Below are positions 1 through 9,941 of a stretch of DNA of 64,000 nt, one piece after another; within the stretch, counting starts at the first letter, position 1; each line of letters begins with the position of its first letter. Under the pieces are notes generated by a model. That model worked only from the letters and a program-made list of their open reading frames with translations. It was not told the origin of the DNA and did not search any database. Origin of the DNA: Pyropia yezoensis (lineage: Eukaryota; Rhodophyta; Bangiophyceae; Bangiales; Bangiaceae); NCBI GenBank assembly GCA_009829735.1, contig CM020618.1, positions 26,140,894 through 26,204,893 of the forward strand, in the 5' to 3' direction. The position numbers and the translations under genes are program-made.

Positions 1-43
1 GACCGACCTCACTCCGCCGCCTCCTTCACCAGGGGATTCCCTG

Positions 44-1989
44 ATGGCATCATTGGCCCGCATCGAGGCCCGGTTTTCCGGACTCGACGCTCGCCAGGAG
101 CGGACGGAGGACGCGATGGCAGTGTTGATGTCAACACGCCACACGACGGGACCCCGTCGTGTTCCTCCCACCCAGTACGGTTCGAACCGGCCGGACTACT
201 TTCGGAGTCCACCAGGTCACCCCGGTGTTGCTACTCCTGGACAACCCCCGGACACAGTGGGGTATGGATCCGACTCGTCGGCAGAGTTGGAACGGAGTCA
301 CACGGAGCGATACGCTCGGAGCACCCGAAGCGGACTCCGCGGACACGACCCGCGGATACTTACGCCGGTGGAGAGTCGGTTATTGGGGAGGGGTACCCTC
401 TCACAGTATCCCCACGACGAAGGAGGCCAGGCAGCTCGGGTTCCCGAGGTGCCGACGCCTGAAGTACCACCGTCAGTGGTGGAAGCTAAGACCGCGCAGG
501 TACCTGCGAGCCTACTGAAGCGGATGGAGTCCCGATGAGTTTGCTCATCAATGGCTAAGCGACTGGATACCCAGGACGCTGACACGGAGATCATCAACGA
601 AGTCTTCAGGTCGGTACTGACTCCCGAACGTTATCGTTTGGAAGACCGATTCTACCACCGTATCGGAATCGATGCGTAATACGTCGCACCGAGCGATCCG
701 CTCTATGCAGACCCTTATGAAGAGAGTCCCTATGTTCGGGGGCCCCAACGGACGTCCGTTGGCAGTCATCGGCTTCTTGACAAGCTTCAAGCAGCCGCAG
801 ACAAGGCGCTCGTCAACGAGGGGCTGGCCCTGGAGATCCTCCCGTTCTTTGTTGAAGAACTGGTGCGAGGCATCCTTCGCCAGGCATCCCCGATGCCGGG
901 AATGAGGGTCGCGGCCACCCCCATGGATTACCGTGGGATCCTCAAGGAGCTGCTGAGCAGTTAACTCAGTGAGGACAAGTGCGAGGACCACTACCGGGCC
1001 CTGCGCACTGCCACCGCCCAGAGCTGGGAGGATGAGGAGATGTTCGGACGACGGATTCAAGAGCTCGACTACGAGCTGGGGAAGCTCCTCGGAGAAGGGG
1101 AACTACGGGCCATCCTGTTCGCAGGAGTACCCAACTACGTGCGGATATCCGCACGGGGAGCCATACGGCCCGGACGAACTTCAGTCGACTGATGCATATG
1201 TGCAAGTCCCTAGGGGACGCCTACCGGGTTCTACACCCGGAATGTGCCTTGGCCCGAAGCCCAAGGGTGAGGGAGGCAAGCCCAGTCTTACCCCGGTACC
1301 GAGGCAAGAGAAGGTGGAACGTAAGGCCGCACCAGTACTGGTGGCGACCGAACATACCCCTACGGGCGAGGATGAACCTCTAGTTGACCAAACAGGGCCA
1401 CCTGTTGCTACCGGCGACGCCGGTGATTGATGAGCACGGTACGGTAGCGTACATCGCCCCGGCTGGGACCCAGTTCCAGGTCAACGAGGGAGCAGGACGG
1501 CGCGTCCCGTATGTGCGGACGATGGGGTATGCCCCGGTTACGGGTAACCCCCACCAGCCCCTGCCTACATGGGCAGTACGTACGGAGGCACCTCCGCAGA
1601 TTGCGGGCCGACCCAACCGGTTGGGAGAGTCCATGTTCCGCTTGACCCAAGGACCCAAGGCCTACCAGGGAGCAGGCACTCAAGCGCCCGAGGGAGGCAA
1701 CGGCAGCTACGGGGCTACCCCGATGCGAACTCAAGGAGGGACCGGCACGTCCGGATGTATGTTGTGTGGGGATCCCCAGCACTGGGTGTCTTCCTGCCCA
1801 CTCATCCCCGAGAAGTCTCGGCGGGCAGCGGCGCAACGCAAGGCATCCACCGGGGGGTATCCCGCCAGAGCACCCGGACCCGCACCGGGTAGGCAGCCAG
1901 CTCCAGGTGGAGTACTGGCCGTCGAGGAGGCACCTCCGCAGCCGGATGTCCCGGCGGACAGCACCCTACCAAGGGCGGGAAACGAGTAA
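44..1989 (+). pseudogene. Degenerate gag region with CCHC zinc knuckle
   Basis: This is the capsid/nucleocapsid region of the chromovirus. From the ATG at 44 one frame reads as a plausible helical gag. It includes an N-terminal charged stretch (residues about 1-35) and a later segment rich in Leu, Glu and Lys, but it is cut by stops at 536-538 (TGA), 677-679 (TAA), 962-964 (TAA) and 1190-1192 (TGA). Coding character then moves to other frames (969-1430 and 1384-1989). The last piece carries a textbook retroviral knuckle of form C-x2-C-x4-H-x4-C, beginning CMLC at about 1756 and ending at about 1797. Gag would bind and package the element RNA. The repeated stops and frame changes indicate decay rather than a single programmed frameshift. 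Boundaries are approximate. Confidence 0.75.
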
Positions 1990-1997
1990 GAGGAAGG

Positions 1998-3293
1998 ATG
2001 ACCGGGGGGCGCTGGGGTAACCCAAGCAAGCCACCCCGGAGTACCGCGGGGAAAGCCCCACGGAGAGCGCGGTTGAGCCGACGCCGCATCAACCCCCGGG
2101 TACACCTTCCGGCCCCGACGACACGGCGTCAGAAGGTTGATGACCAACCACCGAGGTTGGGAGGAGAGGACGGGAAGCCCCGTCACATGGAACCAGACAA
2201 GGGCCCTGTTCAGGATGCCCGAGCTACACCGGATATCGGTGTAGGCCACGTGCTGTTTACCTTGGAGAACTTCAAGGTATCAGCCACACTGGGGGTTGAC
2301 CCCCAGTCGACACGATCGTACTACCCTGTACTGGATACAGGGGCTGGACCCAACCTTATCCGGAAGGATACCCTCCCGGACAAGTGGCTTCCGCGAGTCA
2401 GAGTGACTCGGGGACCCACCATCAAGGACGCAAATGGTCGCCTCATTCGTACGACAGCAGCGATGTCGCTGCGGGTTACCATCGGGGAACTCACCACGGA
2501 AGTCGACTTCCTGGTGTGTGAGACCCTATCGGTGCCCTGCATACTGGGGTGCACCTTCATCAACGTTCACGTTGATGCAATCCGGCCAGGCCGGAGGACC
2601 GTCGAGCTTCAAGAAGCCGACGGGACGAAGCGAGGACACACGGCTATCGTCAGGGACCTGACGCTACAAGGGAGCCACGTTAACGTGGCTGAGGTGTACG
2701 CAAGTGTCGAGCCGAAGACACTTCGGTTGGCCAAGCGAACTCGCTTTGAGCCGTTGTCGGAGACAGTCCTCCCGGTTAACTGTGACCTCGCAGGCATCTG
2801 CAGAGTCAAGTCCAACTTGCGGACGTACAAGCGCCATGGGTTGACCATGGCCAACGGTCTCATAGACCTCCCATCAGGAGAGTCGTCCCTCCTAGTGATG
2901 GCGAACTATCGCCGTAAGGCAGTCACCCTCCCGAAGGGAACTATCCTCGGGATTGCCGAGCTCTACGAAGGAGATATCCTTACCCCTGACAAGGAAGGTC
3001 AAGTGGAACCACTTGAGGTGCTGGCGGTCGCCGAGACCACCGAGCGACAGCAACCCGATGACGGGAAGCCTAGTCGACCATCATTACGGGCGGATATTCC
3101 GCCGAAGGACCAAGAAGCATTGAAGGCACTGGCCGAGGCTGACCTCGACCACCTTCCCCCTTCCGTAGCCGAAGGGGTACGACGGATGTTAAGAAAGCAT
3201 GACGTCATGTGGACAGGCGGAGCCCTGGGTACCATTGGGGCAACCCAACATCGTATTGACCTGGTACCAGGCGCACGCCCCGCCCGGTCATAA
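1998..3293 (+). CDS. Pol N-terminal part: retropepsin-like aspartic protease
   Basis: The 431-codon frame carries the active-site motif LDTGAG with the catalytic Asp near residue 113 (codon at 2334). A flap-like region follows, then CILGCTFI, which matches the second conserved ILG motif of retroviral-type proteases. The enzyme would cleave the Gag-Pol polyprotein. The tail contains the GATQHRIDL-type linker that normally runs straight into reverse transcriptase in gypsy elements. Here a TAA at 3291-3293 interrupts it, and the RT frame resumes in the same phase 18 bases later. The stop is therefore a single point lesion in one pol frame, or a readthrough site. The start codon is uncertain because pol is usually expressed as a fusion. 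Confidence 0.85.
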   Translation: MTGGRWGNPSKPPRSTAGKAPRRARLSRRRINPRVHLPAPTTRRQKVDDQPPRLGGEDGKPRHMEPDKGPVQDARATPDIGVGHVLFTLENFKVSATLGVDPQSTRSYYPVLDTGAGPNLIRKDTLPDKWLPRVRVTRGPTIKDANGRLIRTTAAMSLRVTIGELTTEVDFLVCETLSVPCILGCTFINVHVDAIRPGRRTVELQEADGTKRGHTAIVRDLTLQGSHVNVAEVYASVEPKTLRLAKRTRFEPLSETVLPVNCDLAGICRVKSNLRTYKRHGLTMANGLIDLPSGESSLLVMANYRRKAVTLPKGTILGIAELYEGDILTPDKEGQVEPLEVLAVAETTERQQPDDGKPSRPSLRADIPPKDQEALKALAEADLDHLPPSVAEGVRRMLRKHDVMWTGGALGTIGATQHRIDLVPGARPARS

Positions 3294-3311
3294 CCGCACC
3301 GAGCGGGACCT

Positions 3312-6164
3312 ATGCAACGAGAGATCGTTGATGGAGAAGTGAAGAGGATGAGTGAAGCGAAGGTGATACGACCTTCGATGTCGGAGTGGGGTACCCCAGT
3401 CGTTGTCGTACCGAAGAAGGATCAAACCCCTCGGTTTTGCATCGATTATCGACGCCTCAACTTGGTTACCAAGAAGGACTCCTACCCTTTACCAAGGATG
3501 GATGAATGCATCGACTCCCTGGGGGAAGCTACGGTGTTTACCACCGTCGACTGCAATGCCGGATACTGGCAGATCCCGGTGGCGGACGAGGATATCCCCA
3601 AGACGGCATTCATCTGTCATAGTGGAGTGTACGAGTTCCTAAGGATGCCCTTCGGATTGTCCAACGCCCCCGCTACATTCCAGCGGGCTATCGACATTAT
3701 ACTGTCGGGGGTGAAGTGGCGTAACTGCCTAGTGTACCTCGATGACGTCATCGTCTTCTCGCGTAACATGGATGACCATGTGCAACATGTTGACGAGGTA
3801 CTCACCCTCTTGAGGAACGCCGGGGTAACCCTGCGTCTGAAGAAGTGCGCCTTCTTCCAACAGACGGTCGAGTATCTGGGCCACCAGATAACCCCTGGTA
3901 AACTAGAGGTACTCGAAGCCAATACCCGGGCACTCCGGGATGCCCGGTTTCCTAACACCCAGACGCAGCTCAAGAGCTTCCTGGGAATGTGCAATGTATA
4001 CCGACGGTTCGTCAAGGACTTCGCTCGGATAGCTAAACCGTTAACGGTTCTTACGAGCAGTACCCTGCCCAAGGTACTCCAACCCCCTTCGCCTAGCGAA
4101 GAGGAGGCATTCGAGTCGCTGAAGCGAGCCCTACTATCCCCACCCGTCCTTGCGTTACCGCACCGACGGGGTACCTTCGTCATCGATGTCGATGCGTGCG
4201 ACACCCAAGTGGGATGCACCCTGCTACAGGGGGAGACGTTGATCGGTACCGATAACGTTATCCCGGACCTACGTCCGGTAGGCTACTTCAGCCGGACACT
4301 CAACCCGGCTGAGCGTAACTATAGTGCCACCGAGCGTGAATGCCTCGGAGTTATATGGGCAGTGCAACTGCTCCGTCCATACCTGGAGGGCTCCAGGTTC
4401 ATCGTGAGGTCCGACCACGAACCCCTACGATGGCTCCTCAACCTTGGTGACAAGGATTCCGATAGCCATGGGAGGCTAGCCCGATGGAGGCTAAAAATGG
4501 CCGAGCACGACTACCGTACCGTGTATAAGTCTGGGTCAACCCACCATCTCGGAGAAGCATTGTCTCGACTCGACACCCCGAGCGGGGATACCCGCCCGGT
4601 GGACGAGGACATCCCGGTGGTACCGGTCTGCATGGTGGGTAATGCTACCCAGGGTATGGTTGACCATACCATGGCACACCTTGCGTGCCCATTGACCCTC
4701 GCGGACTTCCGCGAGGCACAAGCCAATGACGACGACTGTAGACGTCATCGCGCTAACCTCCTGGCCGGCACGGCCGGAATCTTCTCCGAGAATGAAGACG
4801 GACTCATATACCGGCGGGCACCCGCCGATGGACGACATCAAGTCGTGGTTCCCGTGTCCTTACGGCAAGCCGTCATGGAACGAGAACACGAGAACCCCAC
4901 AGCCGGACACCCGGGGGGTTCACGTATGTTCGCAGCAATGCGAAGGTTCTTCTATTGGCCAGCAATGGCCGTCGACGTGGTCGACCACGTAAGGGGATGC
5001 CACCCCTGTGCGCGCAGCCGCATGAGTCTACATAGGCAGGCGTCTGCCATGAAGCTATTCCCACCCGATGGGCCCAACGAGCAAGTCGCTATCGACATAC
5101 TCGGGCCACTTCCGGTAACGGAAGAAGGGAACAGGTACATCCTAGTCATGTCTGACCGTTTCACTAAGCTGTCACGAGCGGCAGCCATCCCGAATGATAC
5201 GGCATACACGATTATGAACGCAGTGGTTGACCACTGGATCAGTGCATACGGAGTCATGAAGCAACTCCTCTCCGATAACGGAGCAAACCTTACGTCAGCA
5301 TTCTGCACTAAGGTCCTGGGCATGTTCGGCATCGAACCACGTCGGGCATCCGACTACCACCCGCAAACCAACGGGCAGGTGGAGCGGTTCAACCGCACCA
5401 TCGTCAAGATGCTACAGTGCTACGTGGCAGAGCACACGAACACTTGGGACAGGCTTCTGTCCGTACTCACCCTGGCATACAATGCCAGGCCACATCGGAG
5501 CACAAACATCGCTCCGCTGGAGTGGGTCATGCCACTAGGCGTCGGTAACCTGACGCTGCCGCCAGGCAGGTGCACTCGGTATGATACACCGAAAGGCCGA
5601 CCGGCCGAACGTATACACCTAGCTTGGTTGTCCAAGCTATCATGGATGATACCGAAGCTCAAGGGTGCCCTTGACAGAACACAACTTCGATACAAGAAGA
5701 ACTTTGACACCCGGCTACGGGTGCGCAACGCAACCCTGGTAACAGGTGACTGGGTCTACATCAGACACCAGAAGTTCCGGGGGAACAAGCTCATGCAACC
5801 GGTCAAGGGACCGTACCAGATTCTCCACAGAGATGACCACTCTGTTATCTTACACTCTGACACGGAGATCCAACGCATCAGTGTGAATGATGTCACACCT
5901 GCTCCGAAGCCGGAACAGCCTCAGCCGGTACCGGCTGGGTTGCTACATGAAGCTCTTACAACCCACCGGTCAGATGACCCGGTGGGACCGGATGGGATTC
6001 CATACCAAGTAGAGAGCGTGGTCGGACACACCGACCCGGACCTACCAGGACCCTGGTACGTCAAGGTTATGTGGGTCGGATACGACTCACCCACCTGGGA
6101 ACAGGCGGCGAATATACCCCGCCAACTCCTCATGCTTTACATGAGGCGACGACGCCTACTGTAA
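3312..6164 (+). CDS. Pol: reverse transcriptase, RNase H, integrase, chromodomain
   Basis: The 950-aa frame is uninterrupted. RT motifs appear in order: FCIDYRRLN (about 42-50), FTTVDCNAGYWQIPV (76-90), MPFGLSNAPATFQ (112-124) and the catalytic YLDD (142-145). RNase H follows, with DVDACDTQVG, the ATERECLGVIWA helix and SDHEPLRWL. Integrase has an H-x6-H...C-x2-C zinc domain (HENPTAGH ... CHPC), then the catalytic core with VAIDILGPLP, LLSDNGAN and the Glu in NGQVERFNR. The C-terminal ~55 residues read as a chromodomain (YQVESVVG ... YVKVMWVGYDSPTWE), which in chromoviruses directs integration to marked chromatin. The ATG at 3312 is probably just an internal Met of a longer pol. Confidence 0.95.
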   Translation: MQREIVDGEVKRMSEAKVIRPSMSEWGTPVVVVPKKDQTPRFCIDYRRLNLVTKKDSYPLPRMDECIDSLGEATVFTTVDCNAGYWQIPVADEDIPKTAFICHSGVYEFLRMPFGLSNAPATFQRAIDIILSGVKWRNCLVYLDDVIVFSRNMDDHVQHVDEVLTLLRNAGVTLRLKKCAFFQQTVEYLGHQITPGKLEVLEANTRALRDARFPNTQTQLKSFLGMCNVYRRFVKDFARIAKPLTVLTSSTLPKVLQPPSPSEEEAFESLKRALLSPPVLALPHRRGTFVIDVDACDTQVGCTLLQGETLIGTDNVIPDLRPVGYFSRTLNPAERNYSATERECLGVIWAVQLLRPYLEGSRFIVRSDHEPLRWLLNLGDKDSDSHGRLARWRLKMAEHDYRTVYKSGSTHHLGEALSRLDTPSGDTRPVDEDIPVVPVCMVGNATQGMVDHTMAHLACPLTLADFREAQANDDDCRRHRANLLAGTAGIFSENEDGLIYRRAPADGRHQVVVPVSLRQAVMEREHENPTAGHPGGSRMFAAMRRFFYWPAMAVDVVDHVRGCHPCARSRMSLHRQASAMKLFPPDGPNEQVAIDILGPLPVTEEGNRYILVMSDRFTKLSRAAAIPNDTAYTIMNAVVDHWISAYGVMKQLLSDNGANLTSAFCTKVLGMFGIEPRRASDYHPQTNGQVERFNRTIVKMLQCYVAEHTNTWDRLLSVLTLAYNARPHRSTNIAPLEWVMPLGVGNLTLPPGRCTRYDTPKGRPAERIHLAWLSKLSWMIPKLKGALDRTQLRYKKNFDTRLRVRNATLVTGDWVYIRHQKFRGNKLMQPVKGPYQILHRDDHSVILHSDTEIQRISVNDVTPAPKPEQPQPVPAGLLHEALTTHRSDDPVGPDGIPYQVESVVGHTDPDLPGPWYVKVMWVGYDSPTWEQAANIPRQLLMLYMRRRRLL

Positions 6165-6618
6165 CAACCCAACCGACACCGACTTCGGCGGTTGGGGGGT
6201 GAGGCTTATACCTACTAAGTAGGGTGTGACATGGTTACGGCAGACTTAAGTTTCTAAGTCGAACCAAGCTTAGGCAACTAAGTAGAGTCAAGCTTAGGTA
6301 ACTAAGTAAAACCTGAACCTTAATAAGTTAACTTGAAGGTAAAGGCTAACTTCGATAATATCGAAGTAACTAGGGGGCTTACACGGGAGGATGACCTCCC
6401 CAAGCCAAGACACAAAGTGAGGGAGGATGACCTCCCCAAGCATGAACCAACCGGAAGAAGTTGGACGGGAGGCAAGGCACCACTGAGCCAGAAGGGGTAC
6501 TCCCCAGGGCAGCAAACAGAGGCAAGCAATGCCCCCAAAGGGGATGAGTTTATACTCACTACTACCCGGCTACCATAAGGGCCACCGGGTCCCTCTCCCG
6601 TACAAACAATAACACTCC
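6165..6618. repeat. Spacer with two short direct-repeat pairs downstream of pol
   Basis: This AT-richer spacer separates pol from the antisense ORF. The core CAAGCTTAGG-AACTAAGTA occurs twice with 24-bp period (6265-6288 and 6289-6312). The 20-bp unit GGGAGGATGACCTCCCCAAG occurs at 6385-6404 and 6421-6440 (36-bp period). Each copy can fold on its GGGAGG/CCTCCC arms. No coding signal was seen. Confidence 0.7.
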
Positions 6619-8988
6619 TCAGTGGGTAGACCCACTGCCCGAGGGAGGCCACTCACGCGTAAGCGCGTATACCTCCGTGCTCCACCGGTCGGCAATCTCA
6701 CGACGGTCAATCACCCGAGTTACCTCGGTGCATAGCTGGACGAGGGTGCTGCAGCCAGCCTCCACGTCCTCCAGAGCTTTCTGGAGGCGGTCAAGCACAC
6801 CACCGAAGCAACGCGCTGACCCAACCAGCGCAGCACCTGGGGGGATATCCCCCCAGCTAACAGAGAGACCCTCCCGCATTGCGCGGGCAACAAGGGCGTC
6901 AACGCCCTCATACCAGAGACGGGGACCCCCGTCATGTAGGACAGGGGCGGGAGGTGACACTGGCGCGGCCAGAGGAGCCACAGGAGCCGACACGGCTACC
7001 ACCGGAGCCGGTGGCACCTGATACGAGGCTCGGTAGGACCCTACCGAAGGGTCTCCACCGTAACCCCGGCGGGGCTCCGCCCGACGACGGGACACCTCAC
7101 GCTCCCCACCCGCAGAGCCCCACTCTCGGGGACGACGGCCAACCGCCGCCGGTATCGGGTTACCGAACGACGGGGCAAGGACCTGAAGAGGGTCATGGAT
7201 AACCATGGGAATACCCAGGTCAGGAACGGCCTCGGTGGACGCCCACCCATGGCAACTAGGCTCACCCGGCTGAGTACGCCGGATACGCAACGAGTGACGA
7301 GGCAAGGGGGAAGCCCCAGCCTGCGGGTCCCGATACGGGGGAAGGGCCAACACCCCAGCCCAGTTCACGGCATCGTGAACAGCCAGCAGAGCCTCGAACT
7401 CCCGGGCCAACCCGGTCTTGGCAGCTATCAGGTCCACGCCCAACTGCGCGATGTGCCGACGGACACCCGTCGGAAGATGAAACAGGCGCCCCTGCCGGCG
7501 GACGGACAGCAAGAAGGAGGACGCCTGCCCGAGGGTAACCTCAAGGGTGAAGGTACCCTGCAACGGGTGGACCGGCCGGGAGGCCAACACACTCCCGAAG
7601 TATCGGAGACAGGAGCCGGTGTCAAACCGGAAAGCAGGGGCGGGTTCCCACCCCTCCTGCCATAGCGGCGGGCGCACGGGAGTGTATACCGGCGCACGAC
7701 CGTTGCCGGTCTGCAACGCACACGTTATATCCGTGCGAAACGCATCCGCCATGACACCATGGTTACGTCGCCAGCTCGACGCCGACTTCAACCCCGCCAT
7801 AGGCGGGTAGGGAGCCGTCAACGACAGATACGGGGATACCCCCGGGTAGTAATCAAAGTCGGGATACCGACCGGTACTGCCCACCGTCTCCCCAAACGCA
7901 ACCGGCTCCGCCGCCGCCGCAATCCCCCGAGCACTAGCCGGGTAGTCAATCTCCCGCGGCAACGCGGGGGCAATCAGGTCGCATACCCCGAAGGCGGGGT
8001 CGAGGTAGACCTCACCCCGTCCCACCCGGGTGCGCCAGAGCTGCGCATGCCGGTCGTCCGGCTGACTCAGGATCCAATGGTGTTCCACTCGCACCGCGTT
8101 CGGCTGGTTGACCAGCCGCACCAACTCCCGCTTCCAACTCGGGTCCACCTTGACGCGCCGGGAGGACTCTCCACGGGGATGGGGCAGGTGGAAGTCCACC
8201 CGCATCCGCCCATCGGACTCCATTGACTCTTGCAAAGTCAGGCCTCGGACCCGAGCCACCAAGTCGAACATCGACATGGCGGGTTGACCCGCCGCCACGG
8301 CGACGCCGCCACCCAACGGGGCAACCCGGGCAAGACCAGGAAGAATAGGGGGCGCCGGGGGATGCCCCACCGGAAGAGGGGCCGGCGCCGGAGTCGCACG
8401 CGGCCGAGGAGAAAGAAGAAGGACGGGCGCCCGCCCGGAGTAACTACCGGAGTCCACTGCCATCGGTGTAGACCCACCTTGACCACCAGACGCCCGCGGC
8501 ACCGCGGGCAGAGCATCGCCGCCACCCAGACCCGACGTGGGTACCACGGGGGCAGCACGGGTAGACCCGCTATCCGCCGCAGCGGACACACCAACCGGGC
8601 GGGCACCCGCGCCGTCTTGACCCGCCGGACTGGACGGGGTGCCAACACCACCATCCGCCACGCCGGCGACACCGTCATGGGGTAGAGCCACGCCGGTACC
8701 GGCGACAGAAGCCATCCGGGCCGCCGGAGGAGAAGCGGTAGAAGCCACCGCTGCACGCGGTTGTCCGCCACCCGAAGGAGCCGTCGTGCCGCTACACACG
8801 GACGACAACCCGCCCGGCGCGCCGTCCGGGGCCACACGAACGGTCACCCGGTCGTCCTCGTCCTCCGACGAGCTCGCTAGGAAGCACTCGGCGGCGGTGG
8901 CGGAGACGGGAACGTCGTCCACCATCACCTCTTCCCCCTCTTCAGGCAGGAGGTCGTCCTCGCCCCCGGGTACCTGGGGGTCCGACAT
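6619..8988 (-). CDS. Antisense ORF of the chromovirus, 789 aa, function unknown
   Basis: A 789-codon frame starts with ATG at 8988 and runs against the direction of gag-pol, between pol and the polypurine tract. Residues 1-240 are acidic then Ala/Gly/Pro-rich and probably disordered. About 240-560 looks globular, with many aromatic, Asp and Arg residues and no long low-complexity. The last 60 residues are predicted helical. No signal peptide, membrane segment or recognised catalytic motif is visible. Several plant Ty3/gypsy lineages (for example Grande and RIRE2) carry antisense ORFs in this position, but I see no evidence of shared sequence. That it stays open while gag is full of stops suggests function or recent loss of constraint elsewhere. 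I do not recognise the family. Confidence 0.6.
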   Translation of the reverse strand: MSDPQVPGGEDDLLPEEGEEVMVDDVPVSATAAECFLASSSEDEDDRVTVRVAPDGAPGGLSSVCSGTTAPSGGGQPRAAVASTASPPAARMASVAGTGVALPHDGVAGVADGGVGTPSSPAGQDGAGARPVGVSAAADSGSTRAAPVVPTSGLGGGDALPAVPRASGGQGGSTPMAVDSGSYSGRAPVLLLSPRPRATPAPAPLPVGHPPAPPILPGLARVAPLGGGVAVAAGQPAMSMFDLVARVRGLTLQESMESDGRMRVDFHLPHPRGESSRRVKVDPSWKRELVRLVNQPNAVRVEHHWILSQPDDRHAQLWRTRVGRGEVYLDPAFGVCDLIAPALPREIDYPASARGIAAAAEPVAFGETVGSTGRYPDFDYYPGVSPYLSLTAPYPPMAGLKSASSWRRNHGVMADAFRTDITCALQTGNGRAPVYTPVRPPLWQEGWEPAPAFRFDTGSCLRYFGSVLASRPVHPLQGTFTLEVTLGQASSFLLSVRRQGRLFHLPTGVRRHIAQLGVDLIAAKTGLAREFEALLAVHDAVNWAGVLALPPYRDPQAGASPLPRHSLRIRRTQPGEPSCHGWASTEAVPDLGIPMVIHDPLQVLAPSFGNPIPAAVGRRPREWGSAGGEREVSRRRAEPRRGYGGDPSVGSYRASYQVPPAPVVAVSAPVAPLAAPVSPPAPVLHDGGPRLWYEGVDALVARAMREGLSVSWGDIPPGAALVGSARCFGGVLDRLQKALEDVEAGCSTLVQLCTEVTRVIDRREIADRWSTEVYALTREWPPSGSGSTH

Positions 8989-9567
8989 GGTGCAACCGGG
9001 GTGGCAGGGGCGCCCCTTGCAGAAAAGCCGAGGCCGGCTCGACCCGGTACGAGGAACGCTCGCGCGGACGAGCCAAGGAAGCGCGGGCGCCCGCGCTTAT
9101 GACCACAAACGGCCACGAGAAGCGCCGCAGGCGCGCGGGTCGACCCGCGCTCCACGAGGCTACGAACGAGCTCCACCCAGGCTCCTGGGCGGGCCGGGGC
9201 CACACCCCCGTACGGGGCAACCAAGAGGGGTTCACCCCGAAACCGCCCCCGCGAAAAGCGGGAGCGGCCGCCCCCATTCACTCGGTAACACGAGAGGGGC
9301 TCCCCTACCACCAGACACCTGGTGGCGGATCCGCTTGCACCACCCCTCGGAAAGGGGGGTCGTAAACAGAACCCGCATCGGGAAATTAACGGTCCGGAAA
9401 ACGGATCGTGTGTGTACCACACAAAGGGGGGCACCCCCCTCAGACAACCTCGAAAAGGGGTGTCTGTCGCGACGGGGCGCAAAGCCCCACCCGACGGGTA
9501 AACGGTCACGCGACCCACTTACATTCGGTAACCCGAATGCAACTCGACCCGAGGACGGGCCGAATCT
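8989..9567. other. Region between antisense ORF start and polypurine tract
   Basis: This stretch of about 580 bases belongs to the retrotransposon. It would hold the promoter and leader of the antisense ORF. It contains several short CCCC/GGGG blocks and no recognisable coding domain. Confidence 0.5.
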
Positions 9568-9579
9568 AAGGGGGGGATA
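9568..9579 (+). other. Polypurine tract (plus-strand primer site)
   Basis: The purine run AAGGGGGGGATA lies immediately 5' of the LTR start TGTAGCA, the required position for the plus-strand DNA primer of an LTR retrotransposon. Confidence 0.85.
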
Positions 9580-9941
9580 TGTAGCAATATGGTTGGCCGT
9601 ATTGTAACCCTAATATTGGGGGGGCTACTTCTAACCCTTAACTTTCAATTGAGAGTCCGTACTGGTCACGGTATCTATAAGTTACGTATGACCAGAGGGA
9701 CTTGCATCTTGGGGTGGGGGGTAGTTAGTAGTGTCTCCGAGGGTTTATAACGTGGGGGCCGGCGGCGAATCCACCGCCGGCCAAGGTAGAACAACAAACC
9801 CCTCCCATTTGGGCTCCCATCTTGGTCCCGTGGCTTGCGCTCCAAGGACAGCAACCTTGGCCTCCCGGTGACGTTGGTGCCGATCCCCCTTGGTGAGTGT
9901 TCCCTGAGAGTGGACGTGCGACGGATTCCTATTGTGCTACA
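9580..9941 (+). repeat. 3' LTR of the chromovirus (about 362 bp)
   Basis: It starts TGTAGCA and ends TGCTACA, exact reverse complements, with canonical TG...CA ends. A TATA-like TTTATAA at 9744-9750 could be the core promoter. The next five bases (CGCTG, 9942-9946) are the predicted target-site duplication; the other copy should flank the 5' LTR outside the window. The 3' end is set by the terminal inverted repeat and by the point where transposase coding resumes. Confidence 0.85.

Larger units (their letters stand above)
1..9941 (+). mobile_element. Ty3/gypsy chromovirus LTR retrotransposon, 5' end outside window
   Basis: The order gag-like region, CCHC knuckle, aspartic protease, reverse transcriptase, RNase H, integrase and C-terminal chromodomain is that of Ty3/gypsy chromoviruses. 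A polypurine tract at 9568-9579 is followed directly by an LTR starting TGTAGCA (9580) and ending TGCTACA (9941), a perfect terminal inverted pair. The 5' LTR and primer-binding site lie left of position 1. Between pol and the polypurine tract is an extra region of about 3.4 kb carrying a long antisense ORF. Gag contains several stops and pol contains one, so this copy looks non-autonomous unless the stops are read through. It is inserted in a Tigger-type transposase gene. Domain calls are from motifs; the family assignment is firm and activity is unknown. Confidence 0.93.
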
